Source: Candidatus Sulfopaludibacter sp. SbA3 (lineage in GTDB: Bacteria > Acidobacteriota > Terriglobia > Bryobacterales > Bryobacteraceae). From it: a stretch of 64,000 nt of DNA. The notes under the pieces are model-generated. The model ran no database searches. It was given only the letters and a program-made list of their open reading frames with translations, and was not told the DNA's origin. The DNA is taken from assembly GCA_945890485.1 (NCBI GenBank), contig CAMDCN010000009.1:124001-188000 (forward strand), written 5' to 3'. The translations under genes were made by a program, and so were the position numbers. This document shows, in pieces, positions 16,899 to 25,971 of this stretch (position 1 is its first letter; every line of letters starts with the position of its first letter).

Positions 16899-19370
16899 AT
16901 GCTTCGTCTTGGACTGATCTTTCTTCTTTCGCTTGCTTCCGCTTTCGCGCAGCGCCCGTTGACCGGGTCCGCGAAGATCCAACTTTCGCTCGAACGGCTC
17001 CAAACCGTCGGCAATGTGCTCATGATCGCGGCCCACCCAGACGACGAGAACACCGCGCTGCTTGCATATTTCGCGCGCGGCCGGCAGTTGCGCACCGCTT
17101 ACCTCTCGCTCACCCGCGGCGAAGGCGGCCAAAATCTCATCGGGAGTGAGCAGGGCGAGCTAATGGGTGTCATCCGCACCCAGGAACTGCTGGCCGCGCG
17201 TCGTATTGACGGAGCCGAACAGTTCTTTTCGCGCGCCATCGATTTCGGCTTTTCAAAGACCGCCGCCGAGACGCTGGCCAAATGGGATCGGGAAAAGGTA
17301 CTCGGCGACGTCGTCTATACCATTCGAACCTTCCAACCGGACGTTATCGTCCTGCGCTTCTCCGGCACCCCTCGTGACGGTCATGGCCAGCATCAGGCGT
17401 CGGCCATTCTCGGAAAGGAAGCGTTTGCCGCTGCCGCCGACCCGGCCCGATTTCCTGAACAGAAGTTGAAGCCCTGGAAGGCGAAGCGCCTTTTGCTGAA
17501 TGTCCCTTCCTTCACGCCGCAGATGCAGGCCGAAGCGGAGAAGATGCCCAACAAGATCGGGCTCGACCTCGGCGTCTATGACCCCATCACCGGCCTCTCG
17601 TTCGGCGAGGTCGCCGCCATCTCCCGCAGCCAACACCGCAGCCAAGCCATGGGCGCGCGCGAAGATCGCGGATCGCAGAAGAACTACTTCGTCAACGTCG
17701 CCGGCGACCCGGCAGCCAACGATCTGCTTGAAGGTGTCGACACAACGTGGGCTCGCGTCCCCGGCAGCGCCGAAACGGCCAAACTGCTGGCTCAGGCCAA
17801 GGCCGCATACAACCCGCGCCAGCCGGAGAGCATCGTGCCCACATTGCTCGCCGCCCGCCGGACGATGGCCAAGCTCGATCATCCGGCCATCGCTGACAAA
17901 CTGCGCACTCTCGACGAAACCATCGCCGATTGCCTCGGACTCTTCGTCGACGCCAGCGCCGACAAGTACTACGCTGTCCCTGGCGCCCCTCTCGGCGTCC
18001 GGCTCCTCGCCGTCAACCGTTCGCCGGTTGCTGTCCAATGGAACGGCGTGACGATCCAAGACCCGCAGACGGTCAACAAGCCGCTCGCGCAAGGAGCCAA
18101 TGAGATCGTGGCCGCCACCGTCAACGTGCCCGCCACGCAGCCATTCACCCGCCAATACTGGCTCGCCAAGCCAAAGCTCGAAACGATGTACGCCATCGAT
18201 GATCAGACCGTACTCCGGGATGCCGAGCAGCCCGCCGCGCTCTACGCCAAGTTCCAACTCACCGTCGCCGGCCAGCCCCTCGAACTCACCCGGCCCGTGT
18301 GGCATCGCTATACGGATCGTATCTATGGCGAGCTGACCCGGCCGCTAGTCTTCACGCCGCCCGCGACGGTATCGCTCAGTGAAAAGTCGTTCCTGTTCGC
18401 CGATATCAAGCCGCGCGAAGTATCCGTTCAAATCACCGCGATGCAGCCGAAGGCCGCTGGTGTGGCGCGTCTGCGCGTCCCGGCCGGCTGGGCCGTACAG
18501 CCGCCGGTGCAGCCGTTCTCGCTCACGGATGCCGCCGAGCAGACCACGGTGAAATTCCAGGTGACGCCGCCCGCGGGCGAGTCCGTGGCTTCCATCACCG
18601 CGGCGGTGGAAGTGGATGGACGGGAGTATGCGCTTTCGATGCTGTCGGTGGAATATCCGCACATCGCGCCGCAGGCGGTCTTCAGCGAGGCGGCGGCGAA
18701 GGCGGTTCGCGTCGACGTGCAAACGCTCTCGCGCAAGATCGGCTATGTGATGGGCGCGGGCGACGAGGTGCCGCAGGCGCTCCGCCAGATGGGTTGCGAG
18801 GTGACGCTGCTCTCGGCGAACGATCTGGCCACCGGCGACCTGAAGCAGTTCGACGCCATCGTTACGGGCGTGCGCGCGTTCAACACGCGGGCGGATCTTC
18901 GTGCCAACATCCAACGGGTTTATGATTTCGCTGCCGCGGGCGGCACGGTCGTCGTCCAGTACAACGTGGTGGAAGGCGGCTTCTGGGGAGGCAATCCAAA
19001 AATCCTCGACAAGGCCGGCCCCTATCCCTTTACAACTGCCAATGAGCGGGTGACCGTCGAAGAGTCACCGGTGGAATTTCTCTCGACGCATCCGCTGATG
19101 CAGAAGCCCAATCGCATCACGAACAAGGACTTCGAAGGCTGGGTGCAGGAGCGCGGACTCTATTTTGCTTCGAGCTTCGACCCCCGCTACACCAGCCTTT
19201 TTACGATGAATGATCCCGGCGAAAAAGCATCGCGAGGCGGAACACTGTATGCTCCTATTGGCAAGGGCGCTTACGTCTTCAGTCCGCTCAGTTGGTTCCG
19301 GCAGCTGCCCAATGGCGTGCCGGGCGCTTTTCGCATTTTTTCCAATCTCCTCTCTGCGGGAAAACCATGA
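16899..19370 (+). CDS. PIG-L/LmbE-family deacetylase with C-terminal beta-rich extension
   Basis: An 823-residue exported protein (signal peptide MLRLGLIFLLSLASAFA). Residues about 35-290 are a PIG-L/LmbE zinc-dependent N-deacetylase: AAHPDDE at 45-50 supplies the zinc ligands and catalytic Asp, and RDGHGQHQ the third His. These enzymes remove acetyl groups from N-acetylated sugars. The rest is long: helices, then Ig-like strands (TQPFTRQYWLAKP, VARLRVPAGWAV), then a glutamine-amidotransferase-like Rossmann end (GDLKQFDAIVTGVRAF). Family members with this extension occur in Acidobacteriota and Bacteroidota. Its TGA overlaps the next ATG (ATGA), so all three genes here are coupled. Confidence 0.85.
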   Translation: MLRLGLIFLLSLASAFAQRPLTGSAKIQLSLERLQTVGNVLMIAAHPDDENTALLAYFARGRQLRTAYLSLTRGEGGQNLIGSEQGELMGVIRTQELLAARRIDGAEQFFSRAIDFGFSKTAAETLAKWDREKVLGDVVYTIRTFQPDVIVLRFSGTPRDGHGQHQASAILGKEAFAAAADPARFPEQKLKPWKAKRLLLNVPSFTPQMQAEAEKMPNKIGLDLGVYDPITGLSFGEVAAISRSQHRSQAMGAREDRGSQKNYFVNVAGDPAANDLLEGVDTTWARVPGSAETAKLLAQAKAAYNPRQPESIVPTLLAARRTMAKLDHPAIADKLRTLDETIADCLGLFVDASADKYYAVPGAPLGVRLLAVNRSPVAVQWNGVTIQDPQTVNKPLAQGANEIVAATVNVPATQPFTRQYWLAKPKLETMYAIDDQTVLRDAEQPAALYAKFQLTVAGQPLELTRPVWHRYTDRIYGELTRPLVFTPPATVSLSEKSFLFADIKPREVSVQITAMQPKAAGVARLRVPAGWAVQPPVQPFSLTDAAEQTTVKFQVTPPAGESVASITAAVEVDGREYALSMLSVEYPHIAPQAVFSEAAAKAVRVDVQTLSRKIGYVMGAGDEVPQALRQMGCEVTLLSANDLATGDLKQFDAIVTGVRAFNTRADLRANIQRVYDFAAAGGTVVVQYNVVEGGFWGGNPKILDKAGPYPFTTANERVTVEESPVEFLSTHPLMQKPNRITNKDFEGWVQERGLYFASSFDPRYTSLFTMNDPGEKASRGGTLYAPIGKGAYVFSPLSWFRQLPNGVPGAFRIFSNLLSAGKP

Positions 19371-19483
19371 TTGATGAACCGCCACCGATTCTCGGTACTT
19401 GGCCCCGGCTGTATACAGCCGTGTTGGTCTATCTTGTCGTCCTGATTGCTCTGTTCTACTGGTTTGGTCAGGCCTGGACATGA
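19367..19483 (+). CDS. 38-residue single-pass membrane protein
   Basis: A very short gene lying between the deacetylase and the symporter. ATG overlaps the upstream stop (ATGA) and its own TGA overlaps the symporter ATG (ATGA again), which argues strongly that it is translated. The peptide begins MIDEPPPILGTWPRLYTAVL and has one hydrophobic helix of about 20 residues ending in FYWFGQAWT. Small membrane partners of similar layout are known upstream of some sodium-solute symporters, so it may be an accessory subunit. Easily missed by automated gene callers. Confidence 0.75.
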   Translation: MIDEPPPILGTWPRLYTAVLVYLVVLIALFYWFGQAWT

Positions 19484-21126
19484 GATTTTTTGATTGGGTT
19501 GTTCTCTTCCTCTCGCTGGGAGGCGTGATCTTCTACGGGCTATGGAAGGCTCGCGGCAGCGACACGACGGACCAGTATCTCCGCGCCGGACGGACGATGC
19601 CTTGGTACGCCATGGGGCTCTCCATTATGGCGACGCAGGCCTCCGCCATTACCTTTATCTCCACCACCGGACAAGCCTATGTCGATGGCATGCGCTTCGT
19701 GCAGTTCTATCTCGGTCTGCCCATCGCGATGGTGATTCTCAGCGTCACCGCCGTGCCCATATTTCACCGGGCGAACGTTTACACCGCGTACGAATATTTG
19801 GAGCAACGGTTCGATAGCAAAGTCCGCCTGCTCGTCAGCATTCTCTTCCTGATCCAGCGCGGACTCGCCGTTGGCCTGGCCTTGTCCGCGCCGGCCATTG
19901 TGCTCACGGTCATTCTCGGCTGGTCAGCCGAGGTCACCACCCTTGTCATGGGCATTACGGTGATCCTGTACACCACCATGGGCGGCGTGAAGGCCATCAC
20001 CTGGACGGACTTTTACCAAATGCTCATCATGTTTGTTGGCCTGGGCATAGCGTTGTTGACGGCTATTTGGCTGCTGCCCTCCGAGGTGGGTTTTCTTGGG
20101 GCTCTGGAAGTAGCGGGCGGGGCAGGGAAGATCAATCCGATTGTTACTGCGTTCTCCTGGAACGATCGCTACAACCTGTGGAGCGGCATTTTCGGCGGTA
20201 TGTTTCTGGCGCTCTCTTATTTCGGCTGCGACCAAAGCCAAGTACAGCGCTACCTCACCGGCAGTTCCATCGCGCAGAGCCGTTTAAGCCTGTTGTTCAA
20301 TGCCGTGGCGAAATTGCCGATGCAGTTCGTCATCCTGCTTACCGGCTGCATTGTGTTCGCATTTTTCACCTACAATCAGCCGCCTCTGCTCTTCCAAAAG
20401 CATGCCCAATCGAGCATCGAGAAAGCGGCCGAATACCCGGAGTTGAAGTCCCGCTACGACGCGGCCTTCGCCAAGCGCCGCGCAGCAGCAGAGAACATCT
20501 CGCGGGACAAGACCGCCTACCAGGAGGCGGCTGCCGAGTTCGAAGCCGTACGCAAGGACGGATCCCTACTCGCCGAGCGAGTCCTGGGCGAGAAGGGCTT
20601 TAACGACACCAACTATATCTTCTTGAACTTCGTTACTACCTATCTGCCGGTCGGCTTGGTCGGGCTCCTAATCTCCGCGATCCTCGCCGCCGCCATGTCC
20701 ACTATCTCTGGCGAGATCAATTCTCTTGCCACTGTCTCCATCGTCGACGTTTACCGCCGGTACGTGAACAAGAACGCCGCCGACGGGCACTATCTCTGGG
20801 CGGCGCGTATTGCGACCATTTTCTGGGGCATCTACGCCGTGGTCACCGCGCAATACGCGCGGAACATGGGTTCGCTCGTCGAAGCGGTGAACCTGCTGGG
20901 TTCGTTCTTCTACGGCGGCATTCTCGGCGTCTTCGTTCTAGCAATGTACACGAAGCGCGTGGGCCCGTGGGCGGCCTTTATTGGTGTCATCGCCGGGGAG
21001 GCGGCGATCTTCACGCTGCACTTTAGCGGGATGGCGTCGTTCCTTTGGTACAACGTCATCGGGTGCATTGTGGTGATCGCCGTCGGCCTCGGCCTATCGT
21101 TCGTCGAAAAGAAACAGCCGGCTTAA
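19480..21126 (+). CDS. Sodium:solute symporter (SSS family)
   Basis: A 548-residue inner-membrane transporter with about 13 transmembrane helices. The start is the ATG that overlaps the previous stop; the frame is open further upstream but that region belongs to the 38-residue gene. SSS features include WYAMGLSIMATQASAITFIS near the N-terminus, DQSQVQRYLTGSS in the middle and ISGEINSLATVSIVDVYRRY near the end. Between about 305 and 375 there is a charged, helical loop (SRYDAAFAKRRAAAENISRD) seen in several related SSS proteins. The substrate is probably a sugar or amino sugar released by the coupled deacetylase; that link is inference. Confidence 0.88.
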   Translation: MRFFDWVVLFLSLGGVIFYGLWKARGSDTTDQYLRAGRTMPWYAMGLSIMATQASAITFISTTGQAYVDGMRFVQFYLGLPIAMVILSVTAVPIFHRANVYTAYEYLEQRFDSKVRLLVSILFLIQRGLAVGLALSAPAIVLTVILGWSAEVTTLVMGITVILYTTMGGVKAITWTDFYQMLIMFVGLGIALLTAIWLLPSEVGFLGALEVAGGAGKINPIVTAFSWNDRYNLWSGIFGGMFLALSYFGCDQSQVQRYLTGSSIAQSRLSLLFNAVAKLPMQFVILLTGCIVFAFFTYNQPPLLFQKHAQSSIEKAAEYPELKSRYDAAFAKRRAAAENISRDKTAYQEAAAEFEAVRKDGSLLAERVLGEKGFNDTNYIFLNFVTTYLPVGLVGLLISAILAAAMSTISGEINSLATVSIVDVYRRYVNKNAADGHYLWAARIATIFWGIYAVVTAQYARNMGSLVEAVNLLGSFFYGGILGVFVLAMYTKRVGPWAAFIGVIAGEAAIFTLHFSGMASFLWYNVIGCIVVIAVGLGLSFVEKKQPA

Positions 21127-22376
21127 ACCTGCATCGTGGCCACGTCAACGTGGCTGCGATGCCCTTCCACCACCACGATGCCGCTCTCGGTCACGTGGTA
21201 CCGCTTGGCGTCCTGCTCCAGGTCGTAGCCAATTGTCGCGCCTTCGGGCACGCGCACGTTCTTGTCGAGAATCGCCCGCTTGATCTTCGCCCGGCGGCCG
21301 ATGTCGCAGTTGTCGAAGACGATGGAATCTTCAATCATCGCGCCCGCATGAATACGGCAGCCGCGGCCGATGACGGAGTTCTTCACAGAGCCACCCGAAA
21401 GGATGGTGCCCCCAGCTACGATCGAGTCGATGGCGGCGCCGCGCCGCCCCTCATCATCGAAAGTGAACTTGGCCGGCGGATCCTCATAGCCCGCGGTACG
21501 CAGGCGCCATTCGCGGTTGTACAGGTTCAGGGCCGGGTCCACCGAACGCAGGTCCATATTGGCTTCGTAGTAGGCTTCGAGCGTGCCGACGTCCCGCCAG
21601 TACGACTGCGCTCCGGCCGGGTCGCCGGGGATCTTATTCGTCTGGAAATCATAAGCGAACATCTCGCTGCGGCCAATCAGAGAAGGGAGAATGTCCCGGC
21701 CGAAATCGTGGGAAGAGTTCTCGTTCTCCGCGTCGGCGTAGAGTTCGCGTAGCAGCAGGCCGGTCGAGAAGATGTAGTTGCCCATCGACGCATAGACCTG
21801 ATCGGGCTTGCCGGGAATGGTCGGGGAGTTCGGGTTCTTCTCGTGGAATCCGTGGATGCGGCCATCCGCGCCGGCTTCGATCACCCCGAACTCACTGGCG
21901 TACTGCTTGTCTACCGGGATGGCCGCCACCGTGGCCTGCGCCCGCTTCTGCTCATGGAACTCAATCATGTCCCGGATGTTCATCCGGTAAATGTGATCGG
22001 CGCCGAAGATCACCACCAAATGCGGATCCGCTTGCTCGATCAGATTGATGTTCTGGTAAACGGCATCGGCCGTGCCGCGGTACCAGGTCTCACCGGCTGA
22101 ACGCATCTGCGCCGGTACCGGGATCACGAAATGATTCTTCAACAGTCCGCTGAACTCCCACCCGTCGCGGATGTGCTGCAGCAGCGACTGGCTCTTGAAC
22201 TGAATCAGAACGTAGGTCGAATAGACGCCCGAGTTCACCAGATTACTGAGCACGAAATCGATGATTCGGTAGCGGCCCCCAAACGGCACCGCCGGCTTTG
22301 CGCGCTCCTTGGTCAGCGGATAAAGACGGGTGCCCTTACCTCCGGCCAACACAAACGCCAGGACTCGAAGTTGCAT
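21123..22376 (-). CDS. glgC: Glucose-1-phosphate adenylyltransferase
   Basis: A 417-residue ADP-glucose pyrophosphorylase (glucose-1-P + ATP to ADP-glucose), the committed step of bacterial glycogen synthesis. Motifs are LAGGKGTRLYPLTKERAKPA (nucleotide binding and allosteric Lys/Arg), FGGRYRIIDFVLSN, WYRGTADAVYQN, FGADHIYRMN and the C-terminal left-handed beta-helix (SVIGRGCRIHAGAMIEDSIV). A GGGAG Shine-Dalgarno precedes the ATG. No other glg gene is in the window. It converges on the symporter with stops sharing TTAA. Confidence 0.95.
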   Translation of the reverse strand: MQLRVLAFVLAGGKGTRLYPLTKERAKPAVPFGGRYRIIDFVLSNLVNSGVYSTYVLIQFKSQSLLQHIRDGWEFSGLLKNHFVIPVPAQMRSAGETWYRGTADAVYQNINLIEQADPHLVVIFGADHIYRMNIRDMIEFHEQKRAQATVAAIPVDKQYASEFGVIEAGADGRIHGFHEKNPNSPTIPGKPDQVYASMGNYIFSTGLLLRELYADAENENSSHDFGRDILPSLIGRSEMFAYDFQTNKIPGDPAGAQSYWRDVGTLEAYYEANMDLRSVDPALNLYNREWRLRTAGYEDPPAKFTFDDEGRRGAAIDSIVAGGTILSGGSVKNSVIGRGCRIHAGAMIEDSIVFDNCDIGRRAKIKRAILDKNVRVPEGATIGYDLEQDAKRYHVTESGIVVVEGHRSHVDVATMQV

Positions 22377-22509
22377 GAATTCACGCTCCCGCCGGAACCG
22401 TTACGCGTTCCAGCAAATTGATAAAGAAAAACGACTGCCTTACTTTTATCCAACCACGTCCGAAGACGCAAGTTTGTCTCGGATGCAAGGCGCTACACTG
22501 GCTTCCAGT

Positions 22510-22854
22510 ATGAGCCTCTCCTGGGTCCGTGCCTACTGCCTGAAACTGCCGGGCGTCACTGAAGAAGTCAAATGGGAGCACCTGGCCTACTGCATCGGCG
22601 GCAAGATCTTCGCCATCCAGACCCTGGAGCCGGAATCCGTTGCCCTGTCGTTCAAATGCAGGCCGGAGGTGTTCGCCGAGCTCACCGAACGGCCGTCAAT
22701 CATTCAGGCGCCCTACTTTGCGCGCGGTCAATGGGTGGCGCTCGAACGAGCCGGAGCTCTCCCCCGAAAGGAACTTGAACCGCTGCTCCGCATCGCCTAC
22801 GAACTCGTCCTGGCCAAACTGCCGAAGAAAAAGCAGGCAGAGTTTACAGTCTAG
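22510..22854 (+). CDS. MmcQ/YjbR-family protein
   Basis: A 114-residue DNA-binding-like MmcQ/YjbR protein of unknown biochemical role. Characteristic features are LPGVTEEVKWEHLAYCIGGKIFAI at the N-terminus, LSFKCRPEVFAEL and QWVALERAGALPRKELEPLL, followed by a helical end. The ATG at 22510 removes 60 unlikely upstream codons and leaves a typical family length (about 115). A -10-like TACACT (22494-22499) lies 10 bases upstream and no Shine-Dalgarno is visible. It stands alone between glgC and the PadR gene. Confidence 0.8.
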   Translation: MSLSWVRAYCLKLPGVTEEVKWEHLAYCIGGKIFAIQTLEPESVALSFKCRPEVFAELTERPSIIQAPYFARGQWVALERAGALPRKELEPLLRIAYELVLAKLPKKKQAEFTV

Positions 22855-22866
22855 ACGCCTTGACAT

Positions 22867-22897
22867 TCTACATACCAAGAAGCACGATGTATGTAGA
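22867..22897. promoter_or_regulatory. Candidate PadR operator (inverted repeat)
   Basis: A perfect 9-bp inverted repeat, TCTACATAC at 22867-22875 and GTATGTAGA at 22889-22897, separated by 13 bases, lies 14 bases before the PadR start. PadR-family repressors generally bind palindromes of this ATGT/ACAT kind in their own promoter, so it is a likely autoregulatory site controlling the PadR-permease pair. Confidence 0.7.
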
Positions 22898-22911
22898 GCG
22901 TCACGGTATCC

Positions 22912-23259
22912 ATGCCTCCTCCTCCAGAACCCAAAGCCGCCGGCCTGCTGCAAGGCACGCTGGACATGATGATCCTGCAGGTCATCGCCCTTGAACCGCA
23001 GCACGGCTACGCCATAGCCACGCGCCTGCAGCAGATCTCAAAAGACGTGCTGCAGGTGCAGCAGGGCAGCCTATACCCGGCGCTGCACCGTCTCGAAAAG
23101 AAGGGTTGGCTCGCCGCCGAATGGAAGGAGTCCGAGCAAGGGCGGATGGCCAAAATCTATTCGTTGACCAAGGCCGGGAAAAAGCAGCTCGCCGAAGAGG
23201 CCGAGAACTGGCGCCGTATGTCGGCGGCTATCGGTCTGGTAATGGGTACCGCGCAGTAG
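22912..23259 (+). CDS. PadR-family transcriptional regulator
   Basis: A 115-residue winged-helix repressor. The sequence GTLDMMILQVIALEPQHGYA followed by LQQISKDVLQVQQGSLYPAL and LEKKGWLAAEWKESEQGRMAK is a textbook PadR DNA-binding domain; a short C-terminal helix (LAEEAENWRRMSAAI) should drive dimerisation. In Acidobacteriota these PadR genes typically precede ADOP permeases, as here (10-base gap). It probably represses itself and the permease through the inverted repeat at 22867-22897. The ligand is unknown. Confidence 0.92.
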   Translation: MPPPPEPKAAGLLQGTLDMMILQVIALEPQHGYAIATRLQQISKDVLQVQQGSLYPALHRLEKKGWLAAEWKESEQGRMAKIYSLTKAGKKQLAEEAENWRRMSAAIGLVMGTAQ

Positions 23260-23269
23260 GAGGTCCACC

Positions 23270-25918
23270 ATGTCGCGAGCCGATCAAGAGTTGCACGACG
23301 AGTTCAGCCATCATCTCCGCATGCGCGCCGAGGAGTTAGAGCGCACCGGACTCCCTCCCGCAGAAGCGCTTCGCCAAGCGCGTCTGGAGTTTGGGCCCAT
23401 CGAATCGCTCAAAGAAGATTGCCGCGAACAGCGCCGCGCCAACTGGCTCTTTGATCTCGGCCGGGACATGCGGCAGGCGCTGCGGATGATGCGCCGGTCG
23501 CCGGTGTTGGCCGCGGCTGCGGTGCTTTCGCTCGGACTCGGCATCGGCGGCAACACCGCAATATTCACTCTCATCGATTCGTTGCTTCTCCGGGAACTGC
23601 CGGTTGCACGGCCCTCGGAACTCTATGCCGTCAAGTGGAAGGCGGAGAAGGATCCACCGCTACGAATGATCGATGGAGCCGTCGTCAAGGCTCCACTCGG
23701 CGAGACCGGGATGATCGGCAACCCGTTCTCGTTTGCGGCGTACGTGCAGATTCGCGATCAGATGCCGGTCGCGGGCTTCATCAATCCCCAAGTGGCTAGC
23801 GTCAGCGCTAACGGCCGCGCCGAATCGGCCACGGTCCAGGCGGTCTCCGGCAACTACCATAGCCTTCTGGGCGTGCCGCCGTATCGAGGTCGTCTCCTGC
23901 GGGCGGACGACGATTCACCCGGCGCTCCCCCCATCGCCGTCGTTAGTCACCGCTACTGGACCATCCGCCTATCGAGCGACCCACTCGCCGTCGGACGGAC
24001 CGTTCGGGTCAACAATCATGCCTTCGAAGTGATCGGGGTCACCCCCCCGTCTTTCTACGGCCACGAGGTCGGCGCTTACCCGGATCTGACGGTCCCGCTC
24101 CGCCAGGTGCCCCTCCTGGGCGGCCACCTGCAGGAGAGAGATCAACCCTTCACGAATGGAGGCTACTGGTGGGTCAAACTGATCGCCCGAATCCCCAATG
24201 GAGCCCCACCCACGGAACGCCAGAACGCGGCGTTTCTGGCGACCTTGACTGAAAAACCAGCCGACGCCCAGTCCACCCCCGCCCTCCGCTTCGAACCGGC
24301 CGCGGAGAGCCTCAGCGACATCCGCCGGCAGTCCTCCGTGCCCTTGCAGATGCTCTTGGGCATGACGGTGCTCGTGCTCCTGATTGCCAGCGCCAACGTC
24401 GCGAACCTGCTGCTGGCCCGTGCCGTCGCGCGGGAAAGAGAGATCCTGGTTCGACTCTCGCTTGGAGCCTCTGCGGGCCGACTGATGCGGCAGTTCCTCG
24501 CCGAGTTCCTTGTCCTTGCGCTGTTTGGCGCCGCTCTGGCTATGCTGTTCGCGAACGGATTGGTGGGCTGGCTCGTTCCGCTGCTCCCCGGCCAGCGCGA
24601 AGTCCACCTACTCGATGGTGGAGCGCCCAATCTGCATATTTTGCTTTTCACGGCGGCCATCGCCCTGTTGATCACCCTATTCTTTGGCATCTGGCCCGCG
24701 CACCAAGCGGCGACCCGTCAGTTGCAGCCTGGCGTGCCCAAGCGAAAAGCCCGCTTGACCGGTGCGCTCCTCGTCTCCCAGGTCGCGCTCGCCACTGTGC
24801 TCATCGTCGTCGCCGGATTGTTCGCCGCCACCCTGCGAAATCTCTATCGCACGGAGTTCGGGTTTCCGAAGGAGCGGTTGGTCCTCTTCACCGTCGACGC
24901 CCTGCAGTCCGGCACCAAGCCGGCCCAAGCCTACCCCTTCTACCGGGATCTGCAGCGCCGCCTGGAGGCGTTGCCCGGCGTCACGATGGCTTCCGCGTCC
25001 CTCATCCGGCCCATGAGCGGCGGTGGTTGGTGGGACGCGGGGCGCATCTCCGGCGCCACCAAGCTTGTGCGGTACGCTGTCCATCCGACGCTTCCCAGCT
25101 ATCAGGAAACTTTGGGCCTGCAGCTTCAGGCAGGGCGCATGCTTGTCGAAGCGGACCAGAAAGCCCCCGTCCAACGCGTTGTTCTGAACCAGACGCTTGC
25201 CCGAGCGATGTTCGGAACGGACGATGCCGTGGGCCGCACCTTCCAACACGGAGGCCGTGGTTCCGGGCCGCTCACCGAAGTCGTCGGCGTGGTGGCCGAT
25301 GCCCGCTATGAGAACGTACGCGGCAACTGGACCCCCACTCTCTATCGTCTCCTCGTTCCAGACCGCGACTTCGAGTTCGGTAACCTGACGTTCGTCGTGC
25401 GCACCGCCGTCGAGCCCACCAGTCTCGCCGCCGCCATCCGCACCGCCGTGCGCGAACTCAATCCCGATCTACCGGTCATCGAACTCCGCAGCATGGACCA
25501 GCAGGTTGATACCCTGCTGCGGCAGGAACGACTCTTCGCTCTCCTCTGCGGCGGCTTTGCTTTGTTGGCTTTGCTGCTGGCTTCGCTTGGGCTGTTTGGC
25601 GTTCTCTCCTATCGCGTCAACCGCCGCCAAACCGAACTCGGCATCCGCCTCGCCCTCGGCGCCCCGCGCTTCGCCCTCTGGCGAATGGTGGTGGCCGAAG
25701 GCTGGCGCTGGGTTGCTGTGGGCGCCGTGCTCGGTCTCGCCGGCGCCGCCCAATTGACCAAGCTCGTGCAGAGCTACCTGTACGGTCTGCAGGCGTCCGA
25801 CCTCAGCAACTGGATCGCCCCTCTTGCTCTGCTATTCGGTTCCGCTGCCATTGCGGTGGCCGTTCCCGCTTGGCGCGCCTGCCGCCTCGATCCCATGACC
25901 GCTTTGCGGCGCGATTGA
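23270..25918 (+). CDS. ADOP-type ABC transporter permease (acidobacterial duplicated orphan permease)
   Basis: An 882-residue MacB-like permease. Residues 1-70 form the ADOP N-terminal helical domain (DQELHDEFSHHLRMRAEELE), after which come two tandem FtsX/MacB-PCD units: TM near 82-105, a periplasmic domain (SGNYHSLLGVPPYRGRLLRA), three TM around 360-480, then a second periplasmic core (GVTMASASLIRPMSGGGWWD) and three terminal TM. It ends with the family tail DPMTALRRD. No ATPase gene is adjacent, which is what orphan means in the name. AGGAGG precedes the ATG. Role in export or mechanotransmission is not known. Confidence 0.92.
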   Translation: MSRADQELHDEFSHHLRMRAEELERTGLPPAEALRQARLEFGPIESLKEDCREQRRANWLFDLGRDMRQALRMMRRSPVLAAAAVLSLGLGIGGNTAIFTLIDSLLLRELPVARPSELYAVKWKAEKDPPLRMIDGAVVKAPLGETGMIGNPFSFAAYVQIRDQMPVAGFINPQVASVSANGRAESATVQAVSGNYHSLLGVPPYRGRLLRADDDSPGAPPIAVVSHRYWTIRLSSDPLAVGRTVRVNNHAFEVIGVTPPSFYGHEVGAYPDLTVPLRQVPLLGGHLQERDQPFTNGGYWWVKLIARIPNGAPPTERQNAAFLATLTEKPADAQSTPALRFEPAAESLSDIRRQSSVPLQMLLGMTVLVLLIASANVANLLLARAVAREREILVRLSLGASAGRLMRQFLAEFLVLALFGAALAMLFANGLVGWLVPLLPGQREVHLLDGGAPNLHILLFTAAIALLITLFFGIWPAHQAATRQLQPGVPKRKARLTGALLVSQVALATVLIVVAGLFAATLRNLYRTEFGFPKERLVLFTVDALQSGTKPAQAYPFYRDLQRRLEALPGVTMASASLIRPMSGGGWWDAGRISGATKLVRYAVHPTLPSYQETLGLQLQAGRMLVEADQKAPVQRVVLNQTLARAMFGTDDAVGRTFQHGGRGSGPLTEVVGVVADARYENVRGNWTPTLYRLLVPDRDFEFGNLTFVVRTAVEPTSLAAAIRTAVRELNPDLPVIELRSMDQQVDTLLRQERLFALLCGGFALLALLLASLGLFGVLSYRVNRRQTELGIRLALGAPRFALWRMVVAEGWRWVAVGAVLGLAGAAQLTKLVQSYLYGLQASDLSNWIAPLALLFGSAAIAVAVPAWRACRLDPMTALRRD

Positions 25919-25922
25919 AAAC

Positions 25923-25946
25923 GTGACCGCCCTCCGCCGCGACTAA
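25923..25946 (+). pseudogene. Eight-codon remnant resembling the end of a second ADOP gene
   Basis: Just after the ADOP stop, a different frame reads V-T-A-L-R-R-D-stop, the same peptide as the ADOP C-terminus (M-T-A-L-R-R-D-stop at 25895-25918). The two 24-base copies match at 17 positions and the differing bases are nearly all synonymous. This looks like the scar of a deleted tandem ADOP gene rather than a recent duplication. Too short to be certain. Confidence 0.4.
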
Positions 25947-25971
25947 CTGCGAGTGATAATGAAAGTTCCCT

